In this document: one piece after another, positions 51,373-59,331 of the stretch
Layout: each line of letters starts with the position of its first letter
Numbering within the stretch: the first letter of the stretch is position 1
Origin: Mucilaginibacter sp. L196
Lineage (GTDB): Bacteria > Bacteroidota > Bacteroidia > Sphingobacteriales > Sphingobacteriaceae
NCBI RefSeq assembly: GCF_009765905.1
Contig: NZ_LMUO01000019.1
Coordinates: 786,153 to 850,152 of the forward strand
Direction: 5' to 3'
DNA: 64,000 nucleotides
Position numbers and translations under genes: made by a program
The notes under the pieces: generated by a model
Seen by the model: the letters and a program-made list of their open reading frames with translations, nothing else
Databases searched by the model: none
Told to the model about the DNA's origin: nothing

Positions 51373-51438
51373 TCGCCAGATTGATGTTAAAGCCGCACAG
51401 TCCGGCACACGGCCAAAGCTTTAACATCAATCCGGCGA
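51373..51438. repeat. Long inverted repeat in the right part of the element
   Basis: TCGCCAGATTGATGTTAAAG and the inverse at 51418-51438 form a 21-bp stem with one mismatch around a 24-base loop. The surrounding 292-base spacer is GC-rich for this element and shows no ORF. It may be a transcription end or a single-strand origin. Confidence 0.55.
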
Positions 51439-51566
51439 TCAGTTTCGTGCCGTCTATTTTTGTTTACAAACAGAATTTATATGCAATACCATTTGATGCA
51501 GTATATATGTCTATCAGTACAAGCCCATGGATAACGAGATTAAATAATATTCGCTAATTTTAACGC

Positions 51567-53366
51567 ATGACCCGTCAGATCAAAATACAAACTAAAATTA
51601 CTGGTAGATTAATTCTCATACATGTTTTATTATCGTTATTTCCGGCTTGTATCAACTCTTCTTCCAAAAGCGAGAAAGATAGTCGCAATGAAAAAAATCC
51701 GAAAAACAAAATTGAAACTATTGAAAAAGCAACCTCACAGGTTGCAGTCAGCGTTATTGCCGAACAAGATCCGAATGGTATTTTTTGGGGGTTAAGAGAT
51801 ACTGCAACTGGCAAATTGGTCTTAGGTTACACCTTTGAAAAGATTTGGAACTTTAAAAATGGATTCGCCACAGTTCTATTAAACGGTAAGTATGGACTAA
51901 TAAATAAATATGGAAAAGTAGTTGTCGAACCTAATTACGACTCTCCTGAAAAAATGGATGTCAAATGCGGATGTGTTGCATTTGAAGTTGGCTACGGACC
52001 AATCGTTATTATCGACACCAACGGAAAATCTGTCGTGCCGATGACTAGCGGAATAACAGGAATCTTGCCTTGCCAGAAGCGCATTACTATGGGAGACGAC
52101 AAGTTTGGAATGATAAATTTTAACAATGATACGATCTTGCCTTTTAAATTCAGGGAGGCGCATTTACTTCCCGAAGGATTCTGTGTTGCATCTAAATTTG
52201 ATAGCTCTCCTGATGATAATTTATATGGCCTATATGATCTCAATGGAAAACAAGTTCTTCCTCATGCGTTTGAAATGATTGATGGTTTTTATTGTGGACG
52301 CGCTCTCGTTAAGAAAAAAGGAAAATATGGTGTGATCGATGAAACCGGAAAAGAACTTTTCTATACTGATTATGGGCGTATTGACAGATTTACCAATGGT
52401 TACGCACTAATTTACACAAACCCAAAAGATGGTGAAATAAAGGTTGGAGTAATAAATAAGAACGGAAAAGTGGTGGTACCTGCAATTTATCAATGGCTTG
52501 AAAATGTCTATAACTTCAGTGATGGACTGGCAGCAATGGCTCAGAACCGAAAATATGGCTTTGTCGACACTACCGGGAGAATTGTTGTGCAGTTTAACTA
52601 TGACAAGGTAGAATCTTTTAGAAACAATATTGCTAAAGTTTGGGTTGGCTGGCAACACGTGGGCTACATTAATAATAACGGAAAAGAAATTATTTCTCCA
52701 AACTTCGAAGCGCTAGACCAAGCAAATCTTAGAAGATATTATGACAAATTTATTATCGGTTTAAAGGACTCTTTACAACATGTTTTCGATTATTCAGGAA
52801 AAGAGATCGTTGTTTTAAATTATAAAACAATCAATGAATTCAATAAAAATGAAAAGTCTTTTATTGTGTCAATCAATAACAAATTTGGGGTATTAGACTC
52901 AAATTTTCGGATCAAAATTCCGATCAAATACGAGTCTCTTGAAATGATTTTTCCTGATAAAATTGCAGCTCGGGAACAAGGGAAAATTGGCTTCATAAAT
53001 CAGGCAGGAAAATTACTATATAGCTTCGGATATGATTCTATAAATCCAATTCAGGATGACAATGTAAATGCATACGAAAATGGCTTAGCTGAGGTTGGAA
53101 TAAAAGGAAAAAAAGGACTGATCAATAGTTATGGCAAAGTTATTATTCCAGTTATATACGACAAAATTGAGAGCTTTTCTCATAGTTTGGCGGTAGTTAA
53201 GCGAAACGGTAAATATGGTTTTGTGAATTTTAGAGGCAAAGAGGTAATACCGGCAATTTATAACAAAGCAGATTCGTATGATGGATACTCAGCAAAAGTT
53301 ACTTTAAAAGGAAAAGCTTTTCAAGTTAACAGTTCAGGAAAGAGAGTAGAAGAAGATACCGATTAA
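51567..53366 (+). CDS. WG-repeat lipoprotein, cargo of the element
   Basis: A 599-residue protein with a lipoprotein-like signal (HVLLSLFPACINSSS, cysteine near residue 29) followed by about 12 WG-type beta repeats, e.g. NGKYGLINKYGKVVVEPNYD, KGKYGVIDETGKELFY and NGKYGFVNFRGKEVIPAIYN. Such repeats form a binding surface whose ligand is unknown. It is the only large gene without a transfer role in the element, and the coding strand is AT-rich. Function cannot be assigned. Confidence 0.85.
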   Translation: MTRQIKIQTKITGRLILIHVLLSLFPACINSSSKSEKDSRNEKNPKNKIETIEKATSQVAVSVIAEQDPNGIFWGLRDTATGKLVLGYTFEKIWNFKNGFATVLLNGKYGLINKYGKVVVEPNYDSPEKMDVKCGCVAFEVGYGPIVIIDTNGKSVVPMTSGITGILPCQKRITMGDDKFGMINFNNDTILPFKFREAHLLPEGFCVASKFDSSPDDNLYGLYDLNGKQVLPHAFEMIDGFYCGRALVKKKGKYGVIDETGKELFYTDYGRIDRFTNGYALIYTNPKDGEIKVGVINKNGKVVVPAIYQWLENVYNFSDGLAAMAQNRKYGFVDTTGRIVVQFNYDKVESFRNNIAKVWVGWQHVGYINNNGKEIISPNFEALDQANLRRYYDKFIIGLKDSLQHVFDYSGKEIVVLNYKTINEFNKNEKSFIVSINNKFGVLDSNFRIKIPIKYESLEMIFPDKIAAREQGKIGFINQAGKLLYSFGYDSINPIQDDNVNAYENGLAEVGIKGKKGLINSYGKVIIPVIYDKIESFSHSLAVVKRNGKYGFVNFRGKEVIPAIYNKADSYDGYSAKVTLKGKAFQVNSSGKRVEEDTD

Positions 53367-53462
53367 TTGCAATTCGACCCTTAAACCGAAATTATTATAA
53401 ATTATTGTTGTGTAACTTAAAAACAGATTGTTAAATTTGTATCAATCGCTGTTAAAGATTAT

Positions 53463-53479
53463 GTGAGCAAAACAGTGAG
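53463..53479. promoter_or_regulatory. Integrase arm-type sites, right end
   Basis: GTGAGCAAAACAGTGAG, with GTGAG units 12 bases apart, matching the pair at 45329-45345, 62 bases before the right att core. Confidence 0.65.
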
Positions 53480-53540
53480 TAGTTCTAAAAAGTCTCCATC
53501 AAGTTATTGATATATAGTTATTTGCGGAAAGGATTAATCG

Positions 53541-53555
53541 TCCTGCCATCCCGAC
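53541..53555. other. attR core (15 bp)
   Basis: TCCTGCCATCCCGAC, identical to the tRNA 3' segment at 45212-45226. The bases before it differ from the tRNA, so only the core is shared. Confidence 0.9.
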
Positions 53556-53564
53556 GATACCATT

Positions 53565-53600
53565 CAAAGCCTGTAGATCAATGATTTACAGGCTTTGTTG
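53565..53600 (+). terminator. Terminator after attR
   Basis: CAAAGCCTGTA and TACAGGCTTTG form a perfect 11-bp stem, followed by TTGTTTT. It corresponds in place to the terminator at 45251-45284; before the integration it would have followed tRNA-Pro. Confidence 0.8.
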
Positions 53601-53847
53601 TTTTATTCAGCCCAATTCATTCAAGTTATATCAAGGAAAATGTGCCCTATTCGGTGCCCTTAGTTTATCATTTATATTGGGAGCGTAAATGGTATATTAA
53701 GCATTTGATAGACAGTTGATTATTTAGTTTATTTGGATGGTTTTTAGTGCCCTTTGAAGCACCCTTAAAAACCTGGTAAATTGCCTCCACTGCAAAAGCC
53801 GCTAAAGACCACCAATCTGATGCTATTGTAACTTAATAATTGACATT

Positions 53848-54024
53848 ATGAAAACAGCTAACAACACCTTTGGCGTTAGCATTACCCGCCGAGAGGCGGC
53901 CGATCCCTCCATTGTTTTATATAAGAACAAGTACTGGCCGTTTACATCCAACAAAAAGATTATTGATTTTCGGATGATATGCTTAACTGACAGTTTGTTA
54001 AGCCCGCAGGCTTGCCGGGATTAA
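53848..54024 (+). pseudogene. Integrase N-terminal stub
   Basis: A 58-residue frame that begins MKTANNTFGVSITRREAADP, like the integrase N-terminus (MRSSNTFGIQFVIRLP) in the pattern N-T-F-G-(V/I). It starts 292 bases after the att core, against 286 for the intact element, and then departs from any integrase-like sequence. It is best read as the truncated start of the older integrase gene. Confidence 0.6.
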
Positions 54025-54042
54025 TAAACTGTTTAATTGCAC

Positions 54043-54081
54043 AAAAAAGCCGCGAGATCAATTTGACCCGGCGGCTTTTTT
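54043..54081. terminator. Bidirectional terminator
   Basis: AAAAAAGCCGC and GCGGCTTTTTT form a perfect 11-bp stem with A- and T-runs on both sides. It ends the minus-strand polysaccharide locus, and any plus-strand transcript from the ghost element. Confidence 0.85.
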
Positions 54082-54099
54082 CATAGGTAGAAATGTTTA

Positions 54100-55371
54100 T
54101 TACAATTCCGGTTTTGTTGGCCGTGTTGCCGTAAACGGTATTTGGCCCTTAAACATTTTGGCGCCATCGCCTGTTAATCTCATATAATAATCTGATGAGC
54201 AAGGTGTACCATCTTCATCAAGCGACAAAAAACCTGAGCCTGCAGGTACAAATTGTTGGCTTTCGGCTGTTGGGGCTATCTGGTTGCTTTCATTATACTC
54301 GTCGAACATGGAAATGTAAAGGCCTTGGGCTCCGGCTTTTGTCATATTGTAAAACTGCCTCCACATAAAATCGCCGTGCACCCTTTGGCGGGCGCTCAGG
54401 TCGCCTGGTAATACGCATGGCTGATAGTCGATGCCATTGTCGCGGCAATATACTTCATCGGGCTGGTTTGTGTTTGAATAAAAGCCATCAGAATCATTGG
54501 CATTGGCAATTCTTCCAACCATCCATGGTGAGAGCATATCAAAAGCATTATAAGCACTGATGAAATTAGGGTAGGAGTCACTATTCTGATCTCGCCAATG
54601 CGTTGGCACACCGCCAATAACGTAACAGCCTTGGCTTTTAAACCATTTGATCACAGCGATACAGGTTGCTGCAGTAAAATTGTGGTTACCATCGTTAAAA
54701 CCAAAGCCCCAGATACACACTACCGGTTTGCCATTTTGTTTGGCATACTGCGGGGATGAAGTAAGCGCCGACATTTTGTTTGTCCAGTCGGCTTCCATTT
54801 CAGTAGCCATATTTGTCCAACCGCTTACATCATACATAATGTAAAACTTAACACCATTGTTTTCGGCAGCTATTTTTACCTTAGCGGCCATGGCATCGCG
54901 TATAGGCCCTTCAATGCCGCTTGGGTTAAAGCGTTGCAAGGCAGCACCATCAATGCCATACTCTTTCATCCATTGAAACTGAATATTAACAGTTTGATCG
55001 CTAAAAGATGAAAACACGTTTGCCGGCGAGCCATTATTCAAATTGGGATATTGGGTTGGATAGGTGCTGGTATAATCGCGCACGTCAGGCCACGACGTAA
55101 TACCTGTGTTGGTAGGCGATGGTTCCTGTGCCCAGTTCTGCGTCCAATGCCAGTATTCGTTAATAGGCGATCCATCGCCTATTGCGGCAAACCATCCCTG
55201 GTAACCCACAATAACTTTACCTACCACATCTCCTACAGACGATTGAGTACGAACAACTGTGGTATCCGTATTGGTGGGATGTGACGTAGGACTGCTTTTC
55301 TTTGAACAGCTACTTATTATCACGGGTAACAGCGCTATAAGTAACAACGCATTCATTTCTCTTATTCTCAT
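54100..55371 (-). CDS. GH71/99-like glycoside hydrolase, lipoprotein
   Basis: A 423-residue protein starting at the ATG at 55371 (MRIREMNALLLIALLP), with a lipobox IISSC. The frame is open to 55485, but the extra residues precede the signal peptide. The KVIVGYQGWFAAIGDG motif and SMFDEYNESNQIAPTAESQ region match the GH71/99-like family in Bacteroidota; the glutamate in DEYNES is a candidate catalytic residue. Relatives include endo-alpha-mannosidases and alpha-1,3-glucanases, but the substrate is not known. Last gene of the locus. Confidence 0.82.
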   Translation of the reverse strand: MRIREMNALLLIALLPVIISSCSKKSSPTSHPTNTDTTVVRTQSSVGDVVGKVIVGYQGWFAAIGDGSPINEYWHWTQNWAQEPSPTNTGITSWPDVRDYTSTYPTQYPNLNNGSPANVFSSFSDQTVNIQFQWMKEYGIDGAALQRFNPSGIEGPIRDAMAAKVKIAAENNGVKFYIMYDVSGWTNMATEMEADWTNKMSALTSSPQYAKQNGKPVVCIWGFGFNDGNHNFTAATCIAVIKWFKSQGCYVIGGVPTHWRDQNSDSYPNFISAYNAFDMLSPWMVGRIANANDSDGFYSNTNQPDEVYCRDNGIDYQPCVLPGDLSARQRVHGDFMWRQFYNMTKAGAQGLYISMFDEYNESNQIAPTAESQQFVPAGSGFLSLDEDGTPCSSDYYMRLTGDGAKMFKGQIPFTATRPTKPEL

Positions 55372-55521
55372 ATTCTTTAGTATTGATATGGTTAATAGGT
55401 TAATAACTGAGATATAGATATCATTAAGGGTATTATTAATTATAAAATGAAAAGTTAAATGGCAGAGAGACATGCTCTCCGCCATTTTTGATAGTTTAAA
55501 TTAATAAGTTTTAGGAAAAAT

Positions 55522-56667
55522 TTATTTAGCAACAACTTCGAAATCATCAACGCCATAATTTTGAGCTGTTGTTACATTGCCTGTGGTATCGAAAAATATC
55601 TTTATAAAATTCATCTTAGTCAGATCCGGGCCCCCATCTCCCGTAATTTCTGCCCCTGGATCGCTAAATTTCAACTGCACGTGGTTCCAGCCATTTTTTA
55701 ATGTCGGGATAATTGTAGTCAAATCCCAGCCAATACGATTATTGTCAGGCCCCCCGGAACTGCTAAACTGTATTTGTCCATCTTTTAACTGGGAAACATC
55801 CTGAACATAAAACCAGAATTGAAACTGTCCTGTTGCAATGGTTTGGGTTGTATTAACAGGGGCGGGCAGCGCATCAATAAACTGCTCAAAGCTTTGGCCG
55901 ACAGCTAATGTTGCTTGGATATAGGCTTTCCCTTCTTTTTGACCGGTTGTTACCAAGGTTGGTGACCCCACTACCTGCCAGGCATTAAGTGCATCGCAGT
56001 TATCAATCTCCACGGGCGGCGGTGGCGGCACTACTGCAACCCTTATATCGTCGATGCCATAGTTTTGGGCTGCTGTTACATTGCCTGTGGTACTGAAAAA
56101 TAGCTTAAAAAAATTCATCTTAGTCAGGTCCGGGCCCCCATCTCCCGTAATTTCTGCTCCTGGATCGCTAAATTTCAGCTGTAAAAAGTTCCAGCCAGTG
56201 TGTAATGTGTCGATAATTTTAGACAAATCCCAGCCAATGCGATTATTGTCAGGCGTGCCGGAACTGCTAAACTGTATCTGTCCACTTGCCAGTTGGGTAA
56301 CATCCTGAACATAAAACCAGAATTTTAATTCGCCTGTACTTAAGGTTACCTTTGTATTAACAGGGGTGGGCAGCGCATCAATAAACTGCTCAAAGTTTTG
56401 CCCTGTAGCTAACGTTGCCTGAATAAAGCCCTTCCCTTCTTTTTGGCCGGTTGTTACTTCAGCCGGTGCTCCAACTACCTGCCATGCACCAAGCGCATCG
56501 CAATTATCAAATACAGCCGAGGTATCAATTATCGGTTTAGTTGTATCCACAGGCGGTGGTTTCAGGCTCGAGGTATCTCTGGATTTATATTGCACTTTTT
56601 GACAGCTAATAACTGTAAGTGCTATTACGAAGATGGTACATGCCATCATTATTTTAATGAATTTCAT
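55522..56667 (-). CDS. Lipoprotein with two tandem carbohydrate-binding-like domains
   Basis: A 381-residue lipoprotein (lipobox TVISC near residue 21). Residues about 51-215 and 220-381 are two copies of one domain, with shared motifs DNCDALxAWQVVG, QFIDALPxPVNT, NRIGWDL and FSDPGAEITGDGGPDLTKM. The domains resemble beta-sandwich carbohydrate-binding modules, with a likely surface-glycan-binding role as for SusE/SusF. Near-identical segments suggest a recent duplication. Confidence 0.8.
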   Translation of the reverse strand: MKFIKIMMACTIFVIALTVISCQKVQYKSRDTSSLKPPPVDTTKPIIDTSAVFDNCDALGAWQVVGAPAEVTTGQKEGKGFIQATLATGQNFEQFIDALPTPVNTKVTLSTGELKFWFYVQDVTQLASGQIQFSSSGTPDNNRIGWDLSKIIDTLHTGWNFLQLKFSDPGAEITGDGGPDLTKMNFFKLFFSTTGNVTAAQNYGIDDIRVAVVPPPPPVEIDNCDALNAWQVVGSPTLVTTGQKEGKAYIQATLAVGQSFEQFIDALPAPVNTTQTIATGQFQFWFYVQDVSQLKDGQIQFSSSGGPDNNRIGWDLTTIIPTLKNGWNHVQLKFSDPGAEITGDGGPDLTKMNFIKIFFDTTGNVTTAQNYGVDDFEVVAK

Positions 56668-56684
56668 TTCCTTTTACTTAAAGA

Positions 56685-57392
56685 TTAATTACTAGGAACA
56701 TCTACCCTTATTATATTAGAAAAATTGGAGCTGAGGTAACTATCGTTTAAACGCACCCCAACGCGTACATAAAATGTACGGCCCGGTATAAGGTTAGGCA
56801 CCGTTAAGGTTCTCGATTTATCGGCTGGGACCATATCAATAAAGTCTTTATTGATGGTTACGCCGTTATCGTCAGAGAAAACCTGTATTGAAGCTCCTGT
56901 ACCTACCAAACTGGTTGTATTAACATAAGGTTGCGTGTCCTTAATGGTGGGTAAACCCGCCACTATCGGCGCATCAATATCATACGTCAGGGTTAGCGTT
57001 GTACCGTTTAAAGTCGCGGTAAAATTTTTGATCACCAGGTAAGGTGTAACGGTAAAGTTATGCGTTGTACCCTTAGTAAGGTTGACGGTTACAGTGTCAA
57101 AAACAGGCCAAAAGGCACCTCCGGTAGGTACAACCTTATAGCCCCCGCTAAATAGTTGAGTGTCCTCAAAGGTCCCATCGAATTTACTTGGGATAGTTTG
57201 AGGGGCAGTCCAGCCAATTTGTTGCATCCAGATTTGGGTACTGCCACCTGATGTAGGGAAATTACCGCCTGTTGATGATATTAAAGTACCCTGAAATGAA
57301 GCGTTGGGGCCAGGGTAATTATCTGTTTTTGTGCACGCAGAACTCGCAAGTATCGCTACGCCCATCAAAATTCTACTAATCAGTTTTTTCAT
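56685..57392 (-). CDS. DUF3823-type lipoprotein
   Basis: A 235-residue lipoprotein (lipobox ASSAC, cysteine near residue 20) with the DUF3823 pattern (GPNASFQGTLIS, VTVNLTKGTTHNFTVTPYLVIKNF) and two beta-sandwich halves. The family is found almost only next to susD genes and is thought to be part of the outer-membrane glycan-binding assembly. It is 27 bases downstream of susD. Confidence 0.85.
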   Translation of the reverse strand: MKKLISRILMGVAILASSACTKTDNYPGPNASFQGTLISSTGGNFPTSGGSTQIWMQQIGWTAPQTIPSKFDGTFEDTQLFSGGYKVVPTGGAFWPVFDTVTVNLTKGTTHNFTVTPYLVIKNFTATLNGTTLTLTYDIDAPIVAGLPTIKDTQPYVNTTSLVGTGASIQVFSDDNGVTINKDFIDMVPADKSRTLTVPNLIPGRTFYVRVGVRLNDSYLSSNFSNIIRVDVPSN

Positions 57393-57419
57393 ATCTTAAA
57401 TTTTTTAATATTTTAATTT

Positions 57420-59270
57420 TTAATAACCAGGATTGTTAGGCAACAAGTTCGGGTTGTTTGCAATTTCTCCACCCGGAAGAGGTTCGTAATAGTCTTGTTT
57501 AGGGAAAGTATATTCACGGTTAAACAATTCGGGTTCCGCAAGGAAAATGTATTTATTTTCATCATATACATAATATGGCATCAGGCCTTGAAAATGTGCT
57601 TTGTCTAACACCACATCAGCGGTGCGCCATCTTTTCAGATCCCAGTAATATTGGTTTTCAAAGGCAAGCTCCATGCACCTTTCATTACGTACCTGATCCA
57701 GGGTGACAGACGAATAAAGTGCTGCACCGGCCCTGGCCCTTATCAGGTTGATATCGGTTAATGCATCGCTGGTATTGCCTAATTCAACAGCAGCTTCGGC
57801 ACGGTTCAGTAATACTTCCGCATAACGAAGGTCTATCCAGGGCTGTACGCTCGTGTTCAGATTTACAGCTGACTGAGCCTCATTGAAATTAATATATTTA
57901 CGTACATAAAAACCTGTGCGCGTATATTCATCATCGCCTGTCCATGGCCCTGTATTGCCAATAACCTGCATACCCTGGTACAGTGTAGCTGTAGAACCTG
58001 CAAGTATATATGAGCGTGAGTTAGCCGGTTTTGCAACTTCAGCGGCAGCTGTTCCACTAAAAGATGGGTAAATACCTCTTTGCATATCAAAGGTAAGCCC
58101 TCTTAAGGTTGCTCCTGGGAAATAAATGGTAGCCTGCAATCTTGGTTCAAGCGTCTGCATTAGTTGTGCACGGTTATCATAACGCGTAGGTGTACCATCG
58201 GAGTTGGTTATCGGCAAATTACCCCAACGCTCAACCAAATCTAATGTTGGGTATGAGCGCGAAAGTGCATTAGCTGTAAAGTAGCGCGGCGACATGGTAT
58301 CATCCCAGCTATGGGCTGTTTTGTTAGCCATAGAATACTGTTTTATAAAAATATTCTCAGGGCTGGCTGCGTCCAGGAATACTTCAACATAATTCTGTAC
58401 CTTGTCATTCGGGTATCCATTATAAAGCGTGTACACACCATCGAGTAATTTTGCAGCGTCATAAGCTGCCTGGAAGTATCCGGTAGCTGCTGAGGCGGGG
58501 ATGCCTGCGTAACCTGCTGTAACTGCTTGTCCGTCAACAAAATTTACTGAACCATATTTGGCAACACACGCAGCATATAACATTGCCCGCGATTTTAACG
58601 CTGCTGCAACATACTTGTTAGCCCTTCCTGCAACGCTGGTTGCGGGCATCATATTGTAACCCAAATCAAGCTCGGAGGCAATAAAATCCCAAACGGCTTG
58701 TTCCTTATCGCGATGTACCTGCAATGTTGCCAATGGTGCGCTCGGATCTTGAACAGTTGTTATAATTGGTACACCGCCGTAACGTTTAGCCAAACCGAAA
58801 TAATAGTAAGCCCTTAAAAAGTGAGCCTCGCCCAAAAGCTGATTTACACCTGTTTGGGTTAATGAAGCAACATGGTTAGGCAGCTCAGCTATCATTATGT
58901 TAACATTCCTGATATCGGCGTATGGCCAGTAGCCAAAGCCTGTGCCAATATCCATACCGGCCCAAGGGCCAACCTCTTCGCCTGTAGCCGCGGCTTCGTT
59001 ATAAAACTCCGTCCAATCATTAGCTCCGTGTTGAAAGCCTGCATAGCCATTGGTTGAAGCACCGTCATTGGTGCTGGGCGCGTATTTAAAATCCTCGATG
59101 GGTAAATCCTGGTATATACTTGCTAAAAACGATGTAACGCCCGCCTGGCTGTTAAATATAACATCAGACGTGAAGATATTGGGTGGCGCAATATCTAACT
59201 TTTGGCAGGAGGTTACCAAAGCTCCTGTAGTCACGGATATCGCAATAATTAATTTATTTATACTTTTCAT
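57420..59270 (-). CDS. susD: SusD/RagB-family glycan-binding lipoprotein
   Basis: A 616-residue surface lipoprotein (lipobox LVTSC near residue 22) with SusD features: TPR-like LLGEAHFLRAYYYFGLAKRYGGVPI, ELDLGYNMMP, and the C-terminal DLRYAEVLLNRAEAAVELGN and NERCMELAFENQYYWDLKRWR. It caps the SusC channel and delivers glycan. It is 62 bases downstream of susC. Confidence 0.95.
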   Translation of the reverse strand: MKSINKLIIAISVTTGALVTSCQKLDIAPPNIFTSDVIFNSQAGVTSFLASIYQDLPIEDFKYAPSTNDGASTNGYAGFQHGANDWTEFYNEAAATGEEVGPWAGMDIGTGFGYWPYADIRNVNIMIAELPNHVASLTQTGVNQLLGEAHFLRAYYYFGLAKRYGGVPIITTVQDPSAPLATLQVHRDKEQAVWDFIASELDLGYNMMPATSVAGRANKYVAAALKSRAMLYAACVAKYGSVNFVDGQAVTAGYAGIPASAATGYFQAAYDAAKLLDGVYTLYNGYPNDKVQNYVEVFLDAASPENIFIKQYSMANKTAHSWDDTMSPRYFTANALSRSYPTLDLVERWGNLPITNSDGTPTRYDNRAQLMQTLEPRLQATIYFPGATLRGLTFDMQRGIYPSFSGTAAAEVAKPANSRSYILAGSTATLYQGMQVIGNTGPWTGDDEYTRTGFYVRKYINFNEAQSAVNLNTSVQPWIDLRYAEVLLNRAEAAVELGNTSDALTDINLIRARAGAALYSSVTLDQVRNERCMELAFENQYYWDLKRWRTADVVLDKAHFQGLMPYYVYDENKYIFLAEPELFNREYTFPKQDYYEPLPGGEIANNPNLLPNNPGY

Positions 59271-59331
59271 ATTTCAATAATTATTCGTTAATAATTTGCC
59301 TTTTAAAGGCACTCATAATATGCTTCGCAGT

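Larger units (their letters stand above)
45212..53555. mobile_element. Integrative mobilizable element at tRNA-Pro
   Basis: About 8.3 kb lies between two copies of TCCTGCCATCCCGAC (45212-45226 in the tRNA, and 53541-53555). It contains a tyrosine recombinase next to the tRNA, a toxin-antitoxin pair, an unknown gene, two HTH genes, a folded candidate oriT, mobC, a HUH relaxase, a coiled-coil membrane gene and a large lipoprotein gene. No coupling protein, type IV secretion or replication gene is visible, so it should need help from a conjugative element for transfer. Confidence 0.9.
53556..54024. mobile_element. Ghost of a second tRNA-Pro element (left end only)
   Basis: The sequence after attR repeats the layout of the element's left end: CGATACCATTCAAAG against CGATACCAATCGAAG, a terminator hairpin at about the same place, ATATCAAGGAAAATGTG against ATATCAAGGAAGATGTG, then paired repeats 12 bases apart. 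Here the arm motif is GTGCCC (53642, 53654 and 53748) instead of GTGAG. A stub of an integrase start follows. The rest of this older element seems to be deleted. Confidence 0.7.

Noticed and set aside
45212..53555. Conjugative transposon or prophage
   Set aside because: There are no type IV secretion, coupling protein, capsid or lysis genes; only mobilization functions are present.
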